The position numbers and the translations under genes are program-made. From Phytophthora hibernalis (lineage: Eukaryota > Oomycota > Peronosporomycetes > Peronosporales > Peronosporaceae), in NCBI GenBank assembly GCA_012656075.1, contig JAAKBF010000203.1, positions 496,001-560,000 on the forward strand: DNA of 64,000 nucleotides, read 5' to 3'. Under the pieces are notes generated by a model. That model had not been told where the DNA came from. It was given only the letters and a program-made list of their open reading frames with translations, and ran no database searches. Below, piece after piece: positions 47,221 through 59,214 of this stretch. Position 1 is the first letter of the stretch. Each line of letters starts with the position of its first letter.

Positions 47221-48634
47221 CTACGTTGTGTAGCGAAAGTCAATCTTCTTGAGGCGCTTCCGCTCCGGTTCAGGATTCTCATTGGGAGAAGGCTGCGGCA
47301 CTGCCTGGTCTAGCAGCTCGGATCTTGCACCATTTTTGGCATGAATAGCAGCAACGATGGCCTACATGATCGGCAAGGGTGAATAACGCGGTCGATGAGT
47401 CAGTCATTGCCCACTTGGCAAGACATTTGCAAAGGCACTTACGTCAGCCGAGACGCTCTTGACGCCACACAGATTCAGTTCCTGCAGGTTTCGAGCCTCT
47501 GATCCGAGATAGTGAAGCAGTTGGTCGCTAGAATCATAACGCAAACAATGAGATGCACGAACGCAGCACCAAGCGCGCTTCGCACACGAAACTTACGTGA
47601 CCGCTATGTTCCAGTGCAAGCACAAGCGAGATACCGATTCACGTTTCTTGAGCAACGCAATCAAGGCCTCATCTGAGATGGCACAATAGCCGACACTCAA
47701 GCTGTGCAGCTTCCGGCACTTTGCCATGATAGTCTTGATAGTTCTACGAAGTAAACACCGACATGTGTGAGCACCACAAAACAATACGTGTTCGCATAGT
47801 CTTTCTCGAACACGTACTGATCCGTCACGGGGTGGCCAGAGACATGCACCCGGGTGAACTTGGAGTGGTTCGGGTGCTTTTCAATCAGCTTCGTGATGCC
47901 CTGGATGGTCATGTTGAAATTCCCGCCCACATCAATGCTCTAAAGCCATCCACGCCACAAAACGCGTTAAACAACTACAATACCTCCACCTCGTTCGCTC
48001 CAGCAAAAATAGCCACGAACCTGCAGCTTCGGCGCGAGTTTGCGCAGATGATCCAGCGTCACATCCGTCAATTTGCGGCAGTTCTCAATGTTCAGATCCT
48101 TAATTTCTATAGCAGCAATCCACACAACCCAAATACTTAGCAACTGGCCAACCCCACCGAATCTCTCAAAAAGTGCGCACCGGGGCAATTCTTCAGCAGC
48201 AGCTCAATGGCTTCGTCCGTGAGTCGGAAGCAGCCCGAGAAGTTGACCGAATGCAGCTTCGGACAGATCTTGACAGCTACAGAGTCACCACAGCCAATGA
48301 ATGACACGTCAGTCCCTCTCCCTCCATTTCAGTAACAGCCGCCGCACCATCTCGATGAATTGCGTCGATATCTTGGCGCCGATGATCTCGACGCGCGTCA
48401 TGCTGGCGTGGAAGAAGCTGGCGGGCAGCGTGTCGTCCCCCAGGCGACCGCCCTCAGCAGCGCCCGGACGACCTCCTGCTTGGCTCTGTGCGTACGCGAC
48501 TTGGCCGGCTTCCCGATGCGGTGCGCGTGCTCCAGCGTCTGCTCGTTGAGGATGACGCCCAGTTGACGCGGCGCCTTGGCGATGAACTTGAGCACCAGCT
48601 TGTCCAGCGGCAGCACCTCGCGTCGGAACGCCAT
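47221..48634 (-). CDS. Leucine-rich-repeat protein (AMN1/FBXL-like)
   Basis: Cysteine-containing leucine-rich repeats of the kind in F-box LRR proteins and AMN1: KICPKLHSVNFSGCFRLTDE, then DLNIENCRKLTDVTLDHLRK, IQGITKLIEKHPNH, CRKLHSLSVGYCAISDEAL and LQELNLCGVKSVSAD. It ends in a basic tail and stops at 47221. Many short introns interrupt it, several falling at repeat borders (for example about 47530-47595 and 47400-47450). I see no F-box in the N-terminus, which begins MAFRREVLPLDKLVLKFI at ATG 48634. That region has one frame break near 48450; an added base joins VVRA to AEGGRLGDDTLPASFFH. Likely a protein-interaction scaffold, possibly in ubiquitin ligation or mitotic exit; function is not certain. 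Confidence 0.75.
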
Positions 48635-48842
48635 GGCTGTAAAAGGCGAGTGTCATACCCAATTCATGTGTGCACACCACTTTTTGCAACTTTAGCAAGC
48701 GCAACGTTAACGACCAAGAAAACGTTTAGGTTGCTGCAACGAGTTTAAGTTGTCGACATTGGCTTCAACGCCTGTTTTACTTCCCGCCGTCTCATTTGCT
48801 GAGCCATTTGCCAACCCGCCCGGCCAGCAGCAGCAGGCAGCC

Positions 48843-51800
48843 ATGAAATTCGGCAAGCAGCTCGAGATGTCGGCGAACCCGGAGTGGCGCGACAACTACG
48901 TGCAGTACAAGCGACTCAAGCGCCTCATCAAGCGCGTGGCCTTCGAGCTGGAGAAGCAGCAGAACAAGCAGCAGAAGCTGCAGCACAAGATGGAGCAGAG
49001 GGCCACGGGCGACGTGCAGCTGCAGGTGGTGGACGAGACGCACCCGCTGCTCAAGGCCGTGGTGGACGAGGTGCAGGACGCCAAGGATCAGTTCTGGGAG
49101 GTGCTGGACGCCAACCTCAAGATCGTCAACGACTTTTACGTGGGCAAGGTCGTGACGCTGCAGCACTCGGTGGGGAGTTCGAGGCCAAAAATGCTGGCGG
49201 ACGAGCAGACGGCCACTGGACACGTGCACACGCGCTCCAGGACCCACTCGCAGGGTATTTGGCGGCTGTAGTTCTTCTCGCGAGATTTGAGGGGAGGAGT
49301 GTGCTGATTCGTCGTTTTGGTTCATTGCTACTGTAGCCGACCACGGGTTTGCGGCGCTGCAGGAGATTTACGACACGCTCGTGGACCTGCGCACGTTCGT
49401 ACAGATCAACCACTCGGGCTTCCGGAAGATCGTCAAGAAGGTGTGCAGGGTTTTAGCGTGTTGTGGCGGTGACGCTGTGGTAGCTGATGCATTGTTGGTT
49501 GTTTTGCTGCAGTTCGACAAGACGACCAAGGCGTGCACGCAGGAGACGTTCATGGAACGGTTGTCCAATGAGCGCTTTTACTCGTCGGGTGACATCGATG
49601 ATCTTCTGGATCGCGTGTTTGGACTTACGTCGAAGTATGCACAGTATCAGTTTGGCGGATTAATGGCTGGTATTGACAATGTGAAATGGAATTGTTTGGC
49701 AGGGACAAATTGGAGGCTGGAAACATGGAGCGCCGAATGCGGCGAATGCAGGGCGACCAGAACTCACTGCTTCGCAAAGTAAGTCGCTTTCGCACGTTGA
49801 CACACCAGGGAAGCTGCTGTACTGAATCTTGACCTTCGTTGCATATATATAGGTGAAACTTGTGCCTTTCTGCATCTCCCTGGCGCTTTTTGTGTTCCTG
49901 CTGATGGTTCGCATCACGCCCAAGGGTAGGATTTTTCCCCACATGATGGAACCAAGCAAATGTTGCATGTGTGCTCAATGTGTTGTGCTCGATGTGTTTA
50001 TCCTGCTGTTCTTCAGGGGAGGACGTGCAGCAGCGATGTCTGGCAATGCTGGTTTTCATTACGGCGCTGTGGGTGACGGAAGCGCTTCCGTACTTTGCAA
50101 CGGCGTTGCTTGTTCCACCACTTGTGGTGTTCATGCGCATCTTGAATGATAAGGCACACCCCGACACGCTGCTGACCTCGAGTACGTACTGTTTCCACCA
50201 ACGGTGTGGTAAATTTCTAACACTGGCTGCCGAATTATTAGAGCAATCTGCAAAAGAAGTGATGTCGATGCTGGTGAACCACACGACTATTCTGATTATG
50301 GGCGGGTACGTTTTGTTGAGTATTGTGTATTGTGTGCAGGAACCATGCCTGACGTGCTGGTTGCGGTGTTGGGAATTCGTTAGTTATTCTATCTCGGCGG
50401 CATTTGCTAAGTGCCAAATTGAGCTCTACATCGCTGCTTTCCTGCAACGGCGGTTCAAGAAGCGCCCGAACTTGTTCCTGCTGGCAATCATGCTTATGGG
50501 TCTGTTCCTATCGATGTGGATTAGTAACCACACAGCCCCTGTGCTGTGTGTGTCGGTAAGCGAAAGTTTCTTGGTGACTTGTGCTTGTGGATTTGGTCCT
50601 TACTTGACCGTGGCTACTCGCATTTCAAGGTTTTGCTCCCAATTATTAGGGATTTCCCGACAAATAGCACCTATGTGAAGACGCTTCTGATTGGGTTGGC
50701 CTTCGCCTGCAACTTGGGAGGCATGATGACCCCAATTTCTTCGCTACAGAACACGCTGGCCGTGTCCTTTCTGGAGAAGGCTGGGTATACCATTACCTTT
50801 GGTCAGTGGATGGCAATGGCTGTTCCTTTCTGCACCGTCGGCACGATTTTGGTAAGCTGCTACTGTCATATTTTCTTTTTTTCTCTTGTAGAAGGAGACC
50901 GCGTGCTAACCCAAAACTTGTTTTTGCATGACAGTGCTGGCTGTTCTTGCTGTGGGTGATGGATCCCCAGGACGCTACCTACATCCCTCAGATCGTCTAC
51001 GATCAGAAGCAGAAGATCAGCAGCCTTCACGTTGTTGTTATCTCACTGACGCTGCTTACGATATTTTTGTGGGCATCATTCTCGGTGACGAGCGCAACAT
51101 TTGGTGACTTGGGCATTATCTCGATGATGTTCATGGTGCGTCCTTGCTTGATCTTGCAATGGTTCATGTTTCTGAGCGATCACTGATACTTTCTTGCATG
51201 CATTTACATGTAGTTCGTGATGTTCGGCACAGGCATGCTCAGCCAGTTCGACTTCAATTCGTTCTCATGGCATATCCTTTTCCTGATTGGCGGGGGCAAC
51301 GTCTTGGGAGATGTACGTCCAAAATATCTTGTTGTGTTTCTCGTACTCACCAATATGCTGACCTTGTTTCCCCCACGTACACCGTACAGGCTGTGCAAAG
51401 ATCGGGTCTGCTCGATACGCTGAGCAAGTCTGTTATTCACGCGCTGCCATCCGGGAACGTGTGGATGGTCACCGTGTCCCTGTGCAGTCTTGTGATTTGT
51501 CTCACTACGTTCGTCTCCCACACGGTTGCTTCGATCATCCTCTTGCCGATAATCGTGCAGATGGCAATTCAGATCGGACACCCTCATATTCCAGTGATCT
51601 GCTGCGCGCTGGCGATCTCAGCTGGTACGAACGATATGCGTACTCTACTGCAGATATAATTCTGCTTGTTCTGACACTCAATTTTGTGTTTTACAGCTAT
51701 GGCTCTTCCGTTCTCTTCCTTCCCGAACATTAACTCGCTGCTGGTTCTGGACGACCATGGCCAACCATACTTGGAAGTGAAAGACTTTCTGCGCGTGGGT

Positions 51801-51911
51801 GTGACCTTTTCGCTCGTTTCAATGGCTCTGATCGTCACTCTAGGCTACGGCCTCATTGTGCTTGTGCTGGGCTACAACATCGATCCGACACCAATCATGG
51901 TTGGACTTTAG
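48843..51911 (+). CDS. SPX-domain DASS-family anion (phosphate) transporter, PHO87/PHO91-like
   Basis: Membrane transporter with an N-terminal SPX domain that senses inositol pyrophosphates. SPX begins at the ATG: MKFGKQLEMSANPEWRDNYV, then YKRLKRLIKR, WEVLDANLKIVNDFYVGKV and HSGFRKIVKKFDK, whose lysines form the ligand-binding surface. After a linker come about 12 hydrophobic spans of the divalent anion:sodium symporter fold, with LWVTEALPYFATALLVP, SNHTAP (about 50520) and VSHTVASIILLP (about 51515), the paired S-N/H-T motifs of the family. The gene has many short introns, for example 49441-49512. The frame is uncertain around 49174-49270, where at least one base seems missing in the G-run of VGEFEAK. 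It probably moves phosphate across the plasma or vacuolar membrane. Confidence 0.88.
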
Positions 51912-52055
51912 AGGAACAGGAAAACGATACATGTAGCAGAATGCTTGTTTTTCCTTCGTGCTTCTGTTGAGCACTGTCGAGAGAAGATAGAGATTAGGAC
52001 TAGGCTCAATTCTGCAACAACAACGTTTCTTTTCTCTTGTGACCTGGGCTGTAAG

Positions 52056-54240
52056 CTAAAAGGATCGACTATACTTCTTGATTTCGTACAGAATCTCCTG
52101 CGTAGTGACAATCTCCGAGTTGAACGGGGAGGTCGCTGGTAGCTCCGCTTGATGATCTCCACGAAACGCGTGTAGTAAAGCAGAAGCTGCGTCAAGACTT
52201 GTTTGAGAATTTCCATACCGTTTCGGAAGTTGGAAAAGTACGTCATCACGTTGCCGTTCATCTTTTCAATTCCAGCCTTCCATGTTCCTGCAAACTCACG
52301 AACAATTTTCTCGATCTGTGCCGTGTCAACCTGTGGATTTCCTGTTGACGCTGTTCCGCTCGCTCCCTTCCCAAGCGTGATTTGTTCGTGCTGCCGAACA
52401 AATTGAATCAGCTTCGCGTAGTACGCCATGAGCTCCTCTTCAACGAACTTCTCGCGCTGTCCAGCAAGGAGCTCTTCGAACTTTGATGTCTCCTCAGAGA
52501 TAACGCGTCGCTCTTCAAAATGGGTAAGCACGAGATCGTAGTTGTTGATGAGGAACACACACTTATCCTTTGCATTCGTATGCTGCTCGGACAGCCGAGC
52601 TAGCAAACTCAGGATCTCGTCACGCATGGCTGTCAAGTTGTTAAGTACCATATCGCCTGCGCCATTTTCGTGCATCTGAGCGCTAGAGATGGCAGAGTCG
52701 TCACTCCCTGCCTTAGAAGACTGCCCTTGCTGAGTGTACAAACTCAAACTGAGAATGGAGGACGCGAATTCGGCATAACGACGAATAACAAAGTGGGGGT
52801 GCAAATCAATGGGCCCGAGCTTCTTCACCTTCGCATTCTTCACGCTCATCAGATTGAGGTCAAATATGGCCTTAAATCGTGGCCACAGTAACAATGCCAC
52901 TCGATCGAAGTATGCATCTAGACACGGAATGCGACGCTTCTCCATGACCAACCGCTGTGCGTAGGTGAGGCGAATCATAAGCAGGAGTCCGATCGCATCG
53001 TAACACGTAAAGAGGTAGTTCTCCATATTTTCGAGACACAGCGACAACGTTTTAGCGAATGCACGCAGGAAGAGGTCCCGACTGCGAAATACATTTTCCT
53101 GCTGATTACTTGGCTTGAAGAATTCAATGAGGAAGAGATACTCCGACGTAGCCGAGTCCATCAGGTGCTGTTGCACGTTGCGAAAAACAGCTTCATACGG
53201 GAGCTTCAGCCCTTCCTGCTGAGCAACGTGCAGAATCAATGGGGGTGCCGATGCGGTCTCCAAGACTTTCTCGCGTTCAGTAACAGAGAACGTATCGTTG
53301 CGCTTACTCAAGTTCACTCGAGAACTAAAGATTCCCTTTAACGACTGCTCATCCACAACAATGACATCCGTGCGTGCCGCCACCTCCTCATGGAATTTCA
53401 AGAGCCCCGTATGGTACGATCGAAACACATTTACCAGTGTCTTGCTCATCGCCTCGGCGTACACTTCCCGGAACTCCGCCTCCACTTCCGGCGCGTTATC
53501 CGCTAAGAATGTAACGAGGTATTTCATCGGCAGCAGCGTATTCTGCTGCACCATCTGCACGTTGGTCTTGGGCTTCTTGACCTCGTTCATCTTGGCCAGC
53601 AAGAACTCTCTGATCCGAGCAATTGCTCGCGCCTGCAGCTTCTTGAGTTGGGTGTCCACATCTGAGAACGCGGCAGTCTGTGATGGCACAAGGTCGAAGC
53701 TGGAGCCTGTCGTATCCGGTTCACTCAACGCAGCGTAGCGGAGCTTCCCGTTGAGAGTCACGAGAGCGTGGAGATAGGCCTCGTTCACCTCCCCTCGTCA
53801 ATAGTTTTGACCAATGAGGGGGCCACCGCTACCTGGTCCAGGTACGTCTGCAGCTTCTCCTCCGTCTCCCGGCGGTTCTTGAGCTTGACGTTCATGCCGA
53901 TGGACTCGTCCTGCAGGTGGCGGATCTCGTCACTGATGCCACCCAGGTCGGCCTGGAAGCCCAGCAGCATCTCCTGCATTTTGGCCAATAGATTGTCGCA
54001 GTCCTGCACCTCGTCGTGCAGCTCCACGATGTCCTCGGACTTAAGGACGTACTGGGTCACAGACGCCGCCTCAGCCTCGCGCAGCTCCTCCTCGATCTGC
54101 TGCGCATACTCACGCAGGTCCACGCCCTTGGACAGCGCTTCCTTGATCACTCCGTCCTGCTGGAACAGCTCCAGGTAGTCGTCCAGCTCATCGAAGTCGA
54201 TGTCGTCCAGGTCCACAGTCGCGCCGCTCTGCTTCGCCAT
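52056..54240 (-). CDS. VPS52: Vps52, GARP/EARP tethering subunit
   Basis: Subunit of the GARP complex that tethers endosome-derived vesicles at the trans-Golgi. Single exon of about 728 residues. Seen: acidic N-terminus after MAKQSGATVDLDDIDFDELD, the coiled-coil block SEDIVELHDEVQDCDNLLAK, then QADLGGISDEIRHLQDES and LKNRRETEEKLQTYLDQ, IAVAP-like VAVAPSLV, and in the body ARIREFLLAKMNEVKKPKTN, CLENMENYLFTCYDAIGLLL, RRYAEFASSI and VFLINNYDLVL, all in Vps52 order. The frame breaks at about 53787 (a G-run; restored text is IDEGEVNEAYLHAL) and near 52120 (C-run). The second correction yields the true C-terminus TQEILYEIKKYSRSF and stop at 52056. The uncorrected frame runs on to 51908, overlapping the transporter end. 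Confidence 0.93.
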
Positions 54241-54364
54241 CACAGTCTGGATTTTCCGATACAATTCGTACTTAAGGGACTCGTTAAGAAGGATAGCAAG
54301 ATTTAGTTGAGAGCTGTACAAATTGTACGACACCCTGGATAGAGCTGCCTGGTTACTACTACGT

Positions 54365-56566
54365 CTACTGGTGATCTCTAAGCTGGATTCGAGACTGGAT
54401 GAACTCTCGGAGATCGATAGCGGCCCTGGAGGATACAACATTGGCAATGGTTAGTTGATGACCTTTTGGAACGACCTCTGCTGGTGCGGCGACGTACTTG
54501 TAGTAGTTGGTGTCGGGGGTGTTGTAAGTCATGCAGTTGTTGCACATCTTTTCCAGGTCCGCCTTGAAAGCCGTCTTGGAGATGTAGGTCCCGCTGTCGA
54601 TGCGCTTGCTGATGAGCTGGAGGTCCACGGGCTCCTTGATGTGGTCGAGGTAGTCTACGACGACGGAGGTGTCCACGGGCTCGTGGAAGGGCCACGCACT
54701 ACGGTGATTCGACACTGCCTTTAGCAGCTGCGAGAGCTGCGACTTCAAACTGCCTTGGTCGCGTGTTCTGCGCGAGCAAAGCATCATCAGGGAAATCAAA
54801 AACACTGCCGATAGATGAGTCAAAGCAGTACTCACCCGATACGGTTGTTACGAATCACTGCTTGCGACCATCCGGCTTCCTCTGTTGACAATGAATGCAT
54901 GTCAGTAATGCATACCCAAGCGACTTAAAAGTGCGTTCGTATGCAGCCACTTACTGACACCAGGAACCATGTAGATATCCATTAGCCTGCCTTCGGCAAA
55001 CTTTGTCAAGCCAGGATACACGGTCTGGGATTTAGAACGCTCTTTAATCTTGTCTTGAATTGCCTGCAAAAACATCGTCGGATACGTAAGAAAATGTCTG
55101 CACAACAAGCACGAAATCTATCTTACGAAAGGCGAAGCCCCAGCGTACCTTGCGCTGCATGTGAATCATCGATGTGATCCTTAAATAGTTGATCTGGGTG
55201 TGGATCGTGCACTCCATCAGAGTTCCGCCGTCGTAGTCCTTGATGTAACCATACCAGTTTGGCCGAGACATAGACACACTCTTAGTGAACCCCTGCTTCT
55301 TGAAGTAGCCGATAGCGTAGTTATCGGCATACGTGAGAAAGTGTGTGATGTTCTTGGTCTTGACATACTCTTTCAGGTGATTCATCAGTCGTGTGCCGTA
55401 TCCTTTCACTTGATCCGAAGCGTTGATGGCGCAGAAAGCAATCTCTGCAAAGTGGTTCTTGTCGAATGGGCGGTAACAGATACCACCAATCACGTGGGTG
55501 CCGTTCTTGAGAATAAGCATCGACTTGTGGTTCTTGTCGAAAACTAGCCGCACGATGTACTCCTTTGGCATCTTGGGAAGCTGTTTGGCGAAGATATTCT
55601 TTAACGTGGTCAGTTGGATGATGTGCTCATCCGTACCATCGTTCGTGATCACATCAAACTTGAGTCTGCCGCTGTCCTCTTCCATTTTTGCCATATCGTC
55701 TCGGGAGATCATTAAGGACGGTGAAATAGAGTCCTTCGCGACACCAACAGAATCCTTTTCAGGTGTCTTCTCAGCAGCCCCATTCACCTTTTGCTTCTTA
55801 GCAGTAGGTTCTGCCGGCGCAGCAACCCCATTGCTCGTTTCAGCCGATATCTCCACCGGTTTCTTGCGCTTCGGATTCGACAAATCATCCTGGTTACTGG
55901 AATTCTCAACTGCAGCAGCGTGATCTGACGCTCTTGCATCAGCAGCCTCAGTGGCTGTCGCCTCATTCGCAGGAGCAGGTTTAGCAGAAGTCACGATCTT
56001 TTCACTCGGAGAGGAAGGAGCTTTCTTTGGGGGCCCCGGAGCTGCAGCATCAGGTAGCGAAGACGCTTCTGCAGCCTCATCATTCTCGTTTTTTTCGTCA
56101 GAAGTTGGAGTCTCCCTCGTTTCGTTGTTGTCTTCGGCCTTTGCTTCTCCGCCGTTTTGCCCATCCGCCATATCCACATCACCTTCTCCTGCGACGTCCT
56201 TCTCCTTGGCTTCGGCGCTGTCAGTAGCAGGGGTGTCCTCCTCCGTCTTGGTCATCCCCCTCCAGAGCTGCCACATCACCAGACTCCGTCATCTCCACGT
56301 CTTCCTCGTTCTTCTCATCCGGAACATATTCTGCAGTTTCCTCCTCCCTGGTCTCCACCTCCGTCTCCTTCATCTCCACGTCGTCCGGCTGCTCTGCGGC
56401 TGCTGACGGCATCTCGGCGTCCTCCTCCTCCTGCTGCGGGGCATCAGTCGCCTCGCTGCTTTGCGAGTTATTCACCGACACGTCCGTGTCTTGACTCGAG
56501 CTCTGGCTGGGGCCGACCACTTCGTCCGAGGCAGCGGGCGGCGCGTCCTTGTCCGCAGTCGCCATG
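54365..56566 (-). CDS. GCN5: GCN5-type histone acetyltransferase with bromodomain
   Basis: Catalytic subunit of SAGA/ADA-type complexes, acetylating histone H3. The N-terminal ~200 residues are acidic and low complexity, rich in Glu, Ala and Ser. The GNAT domain has FAEIAFCAINASDQVKGYGT, holding the catalytic Glu and the acetyl-CoA loop QxxGxG, followed by RLMNHLKEYVK and YFKKQGFT. A linker with VYPGLTKFAEGR leads to a bromodomain (WPFHEPVDTSVVVDYLDHIK, then MCNNCMTYNTPDTNYYK with the acetyl-lysine Asn). Exons: 56566-55149, 55063-54955, 54881-54836, 54767-54498 and 54425-54365, about 634 residues. One base is missing near 56260 in a G-run. No PCAF-type N-terminal domain is present. Starts upstream of VPS52 on the same strand. 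Confidence 0.94.
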
Positions 56567-57022
56567 AATTGATTCGACGAAAGTGGCGGAGAGCGGGCCA
56601 CATGAAAACACACAAACTAGTGTGAAACACGTAAATCGATTTGGGAAGGAAGTACTATTTTAATAGTAATAAGTACTGATACAACGAAAATAAGCAGAAA
56701 ATAAAACAAAATATTTATTTTAACGCTAAATAAGTTGAAAAAAATCGTAACTTGACATTTCAAATATATTGTTTTTCTAAAACAAAATCCAATAAATTTT
56801 GAAATTTATCCAGTTTTTGAATTTTAAACTTTTAAAAAGTTTAAAAAAACTGGCTTATCCGGATACAACTTTAAATTGAAATTGAAACTGGCATATCCGG
56901 ATTGTTTAGCAAATTCTTTCGCTTTGAAGCTGGAGATTCCAGAGATTCCGCGACCGACTGCGGAGAAGGCTTCGCTCACATTCGCAATTGCAAGCAAGAC
57001 GACACCTTATTAGAGACCCACC
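56567..57022. other. AT-rich intergenic island
   Basis: This gap between divergent genes is strikingly AT-rich from about 56640 to 56900, unlike the GC-rich surroundings. It contains an imperfect hairpin (56810-56853; arms start CCAGTTTTT and end AAACTGG) and two copies of AACTGGCWTATCCGGAT (56848-56864 and 56886-56902). No gene is seen. It could be a degenerate mobile element, a replication origin or a nucleosome-free region; nothing here decides. Confidence 0.55.
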
Positions 57023-57440
57023 ATGCTGGACTCGCTTCTCACCCGCTTCTTCACGCAAGGGAGCACCTCCGCACGGAATGGCAAGGGTGCCACGAACAAG
57101 CTGGGCGAGCAAGTGTCCCAGGAGACGGCGTTCACGCGCGAGGCCGACGTGGAAGGCTGGGTGTTCCTTGCGGAGGAAAGGCTCTCGGAACCAGGCCCCA
57201 AGGCACGCAGCTACGCTGATGTGGTAGCGGGCCGGACATGAAGAACACACCTGCGCGAATTCTGCGCACCGCTACGTCAACAAGACCACTGTTCGTTGAG
57301 GAGACCGATGCTAAGCTACCGCAGATCCAACTGAGTGAGACGATAAGCATTTCCTTTTTGCTAGACGCTGTCACAGGACAACAAAAATACAAACCGAATC
57401 CAATTCCAATTGCGATGGAGCTCGCAACAAACTGGATTCC
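57023..57440 (+). CDS. Small unrecognised protein
   Basis: I do not recognise this gene. ATG 57023 opens MLDSLLTRFFTQGSTSARNG and continues to SYADVVAG at 57239. There a missing C in GGCC would carry the frame into MKNTPARILRTATSTRPLFV and EETDAKLPQIQLSETISISF; uncorrected it stops at 57241. The TGA overlaps the next ATG. The N-terminal part has a compact, charged GWVFLAEERLSEPGPKARSY block that looks like real protein. The 3' end is unclear; the frame stays open toward the convergent DP gene to about 57800, but the later part overlaps DP coding sequence. It has no signal peptide. Confidence in a gene is moderate and in its extent low. Confidence 0.45.
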
Positions 57441-57483
57441 TATCGCACGCGTTATTAATCTACCTACCTACCTGTCTTGCTAT

Positions 57484-58941
57484 CTACTCTTCGCTCTTCA
57501 TTTCACACTCGGCTGGAAGGTGAGACAGCAGTTTATCTGGTACCATTTGCTTCAGCTCGCCGTAAGGTGCCTTGTGCAAATTCAATTTCTGCAAGATGTC
57601 GGCATCGTCGTGGATTTCGAACGGCGCGCTGAAGTTGAAGAAAATGTCCTGGCGATCTTCCGACATCTCACACTGGATGACGGTGTCCTTGCTGGTGTTC
57701 ACAGCGATGAATGGCAAGAACACCCGCCCTTCGTCGCGTGCGATGGATGTCGACGAAGGGCTCTCGTTCTCTTTACGTTTACGTTCCGCGTTCCGCTTCA
57801 ATAGGTTTTTCATACCAACTTGCTGTACCAGGAGGTCCTGCAGGTGCTGCTTCTTTTGCTCTACGCTTTTCATGCGCTCATTTCGTTCAGCCTGTTGCGA
57901 CAACAAGAACAGTAAGTGCAACATTGATACACCAGATCTTACCAAGAATGGGACAAACCAGAAGCATTTCCGTGTCATGCTGTAAATTCGAGGGCAGCCC
58001 TTTCCATCGGATCTCCTTCCGCTCTTTCGATATGATGTCCATTGCCATCAGCACGTTCAACGCATCGTACACACGCCGACGGATATTTTTCTCATCATAT
58101 ACCTGCCAAAGCAAAGCCAGAAAGTAAGATACAACCGCATAATAAATCCACAATTGTCCCCAAATACGACTTACCGAATCATTTGGACGCATCGTAACAA
58201 ACTCGCGCACCAGCTCATCAGCGACTTCATTGTACGATGTCACGTGCTTCTCTTCCACTTTCTGGCACACCTTCATGCTGAAATGCCGCAGACCTTTGTT
58301 GATTTTCAGGTATTTCTTTTTCTTCACCGGTGAGCTGGGTATACAGAGAAGACGAAATCAATTAGCAATCACCACACTGGATTGAACCACCCAAATATGC
58401 ATACGTACGGGCTGGTGAACGCTGGAGTTGTCAGCGAAGATGGTGTTGCTGCGGCATTCGTGGATTTGACCGGCGTGGCCGACGGAGTTGGAGGCTGCAC
58501 ATGGACCAGCGCGCCATTCTTCAAAAGTCCTGCCTCTGTGGCCATCTTCTCCAGACCCTGTGTCTTCATCATGTTCACAAAGTCATCATGCAGACTCGTG
58601 GGCGTGATGGCTGAAGCCACTCCAAAGGGTGTGGGCTCCACTTTAATCACTGCAATACACCAGTCAAACACGCAAGACACATAAGCACCTCCAAGTCTTC
58701 AAACGTGCCCTATTCAACATACACAACAGCAGCAAACCAAACCTCTGGGGATGTCGTCCTTCTCCTCCAAATCGATCTCCGTCAGCTTCTTGAGCTCTCG
58801 ACGCGTCGCCCGCTTGGTCGAACCATTGCCTGTACCTCCCGCCCTCCTCTTCCCTGCGACTTTAGCTGGCGTCTTCGGGTTGCTGGGTTTCGCAGCAGGA
58901 GACTGGAGGCCGTCGGGCACTGGAGTTCCCTGCCCCGACAT
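57484..58941 (-). CDS. TFDP1: DP-type E2F dimerisation partner
   Basis: Transcription factor that pairs with E2F at cell-cycle promoters. The DNA-binding winged helix is KGLRHFSMKVCQKVEEKHVT plus SYNEVADELVREF, followed by NIRRRVYDALNVLMAMDIIS and KERKEIRWKGLP, nearly the same as animal DP. The dimerisation and marked-box region has LQDLLVQQVGMKNLLKRN, LPFIAVNTSKDTVIQCEMSE and FNFSAPFEIHDD. Exons: 58941-58743, 58649-58409, 58334-58174, 58102-57959 and 57891-57484, about 384 residues. The sum is one base off a multiple of three, so one more base error is possible. The N-terminus is basic with TP motifs, which could be cyclin-kinase sites. Diverges from MAGOH across about 270 bases. Confidence 0.93.
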
Positions 58942-59130
58942 GTTTTGGCCCTTGTGGCTGCTGTGGAGGTCGACAACGCGCCGTTCTTGCTGCAATAAAT
59001 ACGGTAACATAAGTTATACGTAAGCATGCTGTTACACTCCGTCTAATGTCACGCAGCAGCCAGTACACAGGAGGATATTCACCGCTTCGGACGGCGTTCT
59101 CCAGGGAGGCAATGCGAAATTATGTGGTTA

Positions 59131-59166
59131 TTTCATTGGCTGAAATTACGATCTTTCATTGGCTGA
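59131..59166 (+). promoter_or_regulatory. Duplicated CCAAT-type motif before MAGOH
   Basis: TTTCATTGGCTGAAAT (59131-59146) and TTTCATTGGCTGATA (59154-59168) lie 23 bases apart, 50-85 bases before the MAGOH ATG and inside the DP/MAGOH divergent gap. The ATTGGCTGA core matches the PIGC upstream motif in reverse orientation. Confidence 0.4.
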
Positions 59167-59214
59167 TAATAGGTAGGTACAGGACTTTTGAACGACAAGA
59201 GGCAGGAAACAAGG

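Noticed and set aside
51908..52055. Vps52 frame extension to 51908 overlapping the transporter gene
   Set aside because: Correcting a missing C near 52120 gives a conserved C-terminus ending at 52056; the extension has poor protein character.
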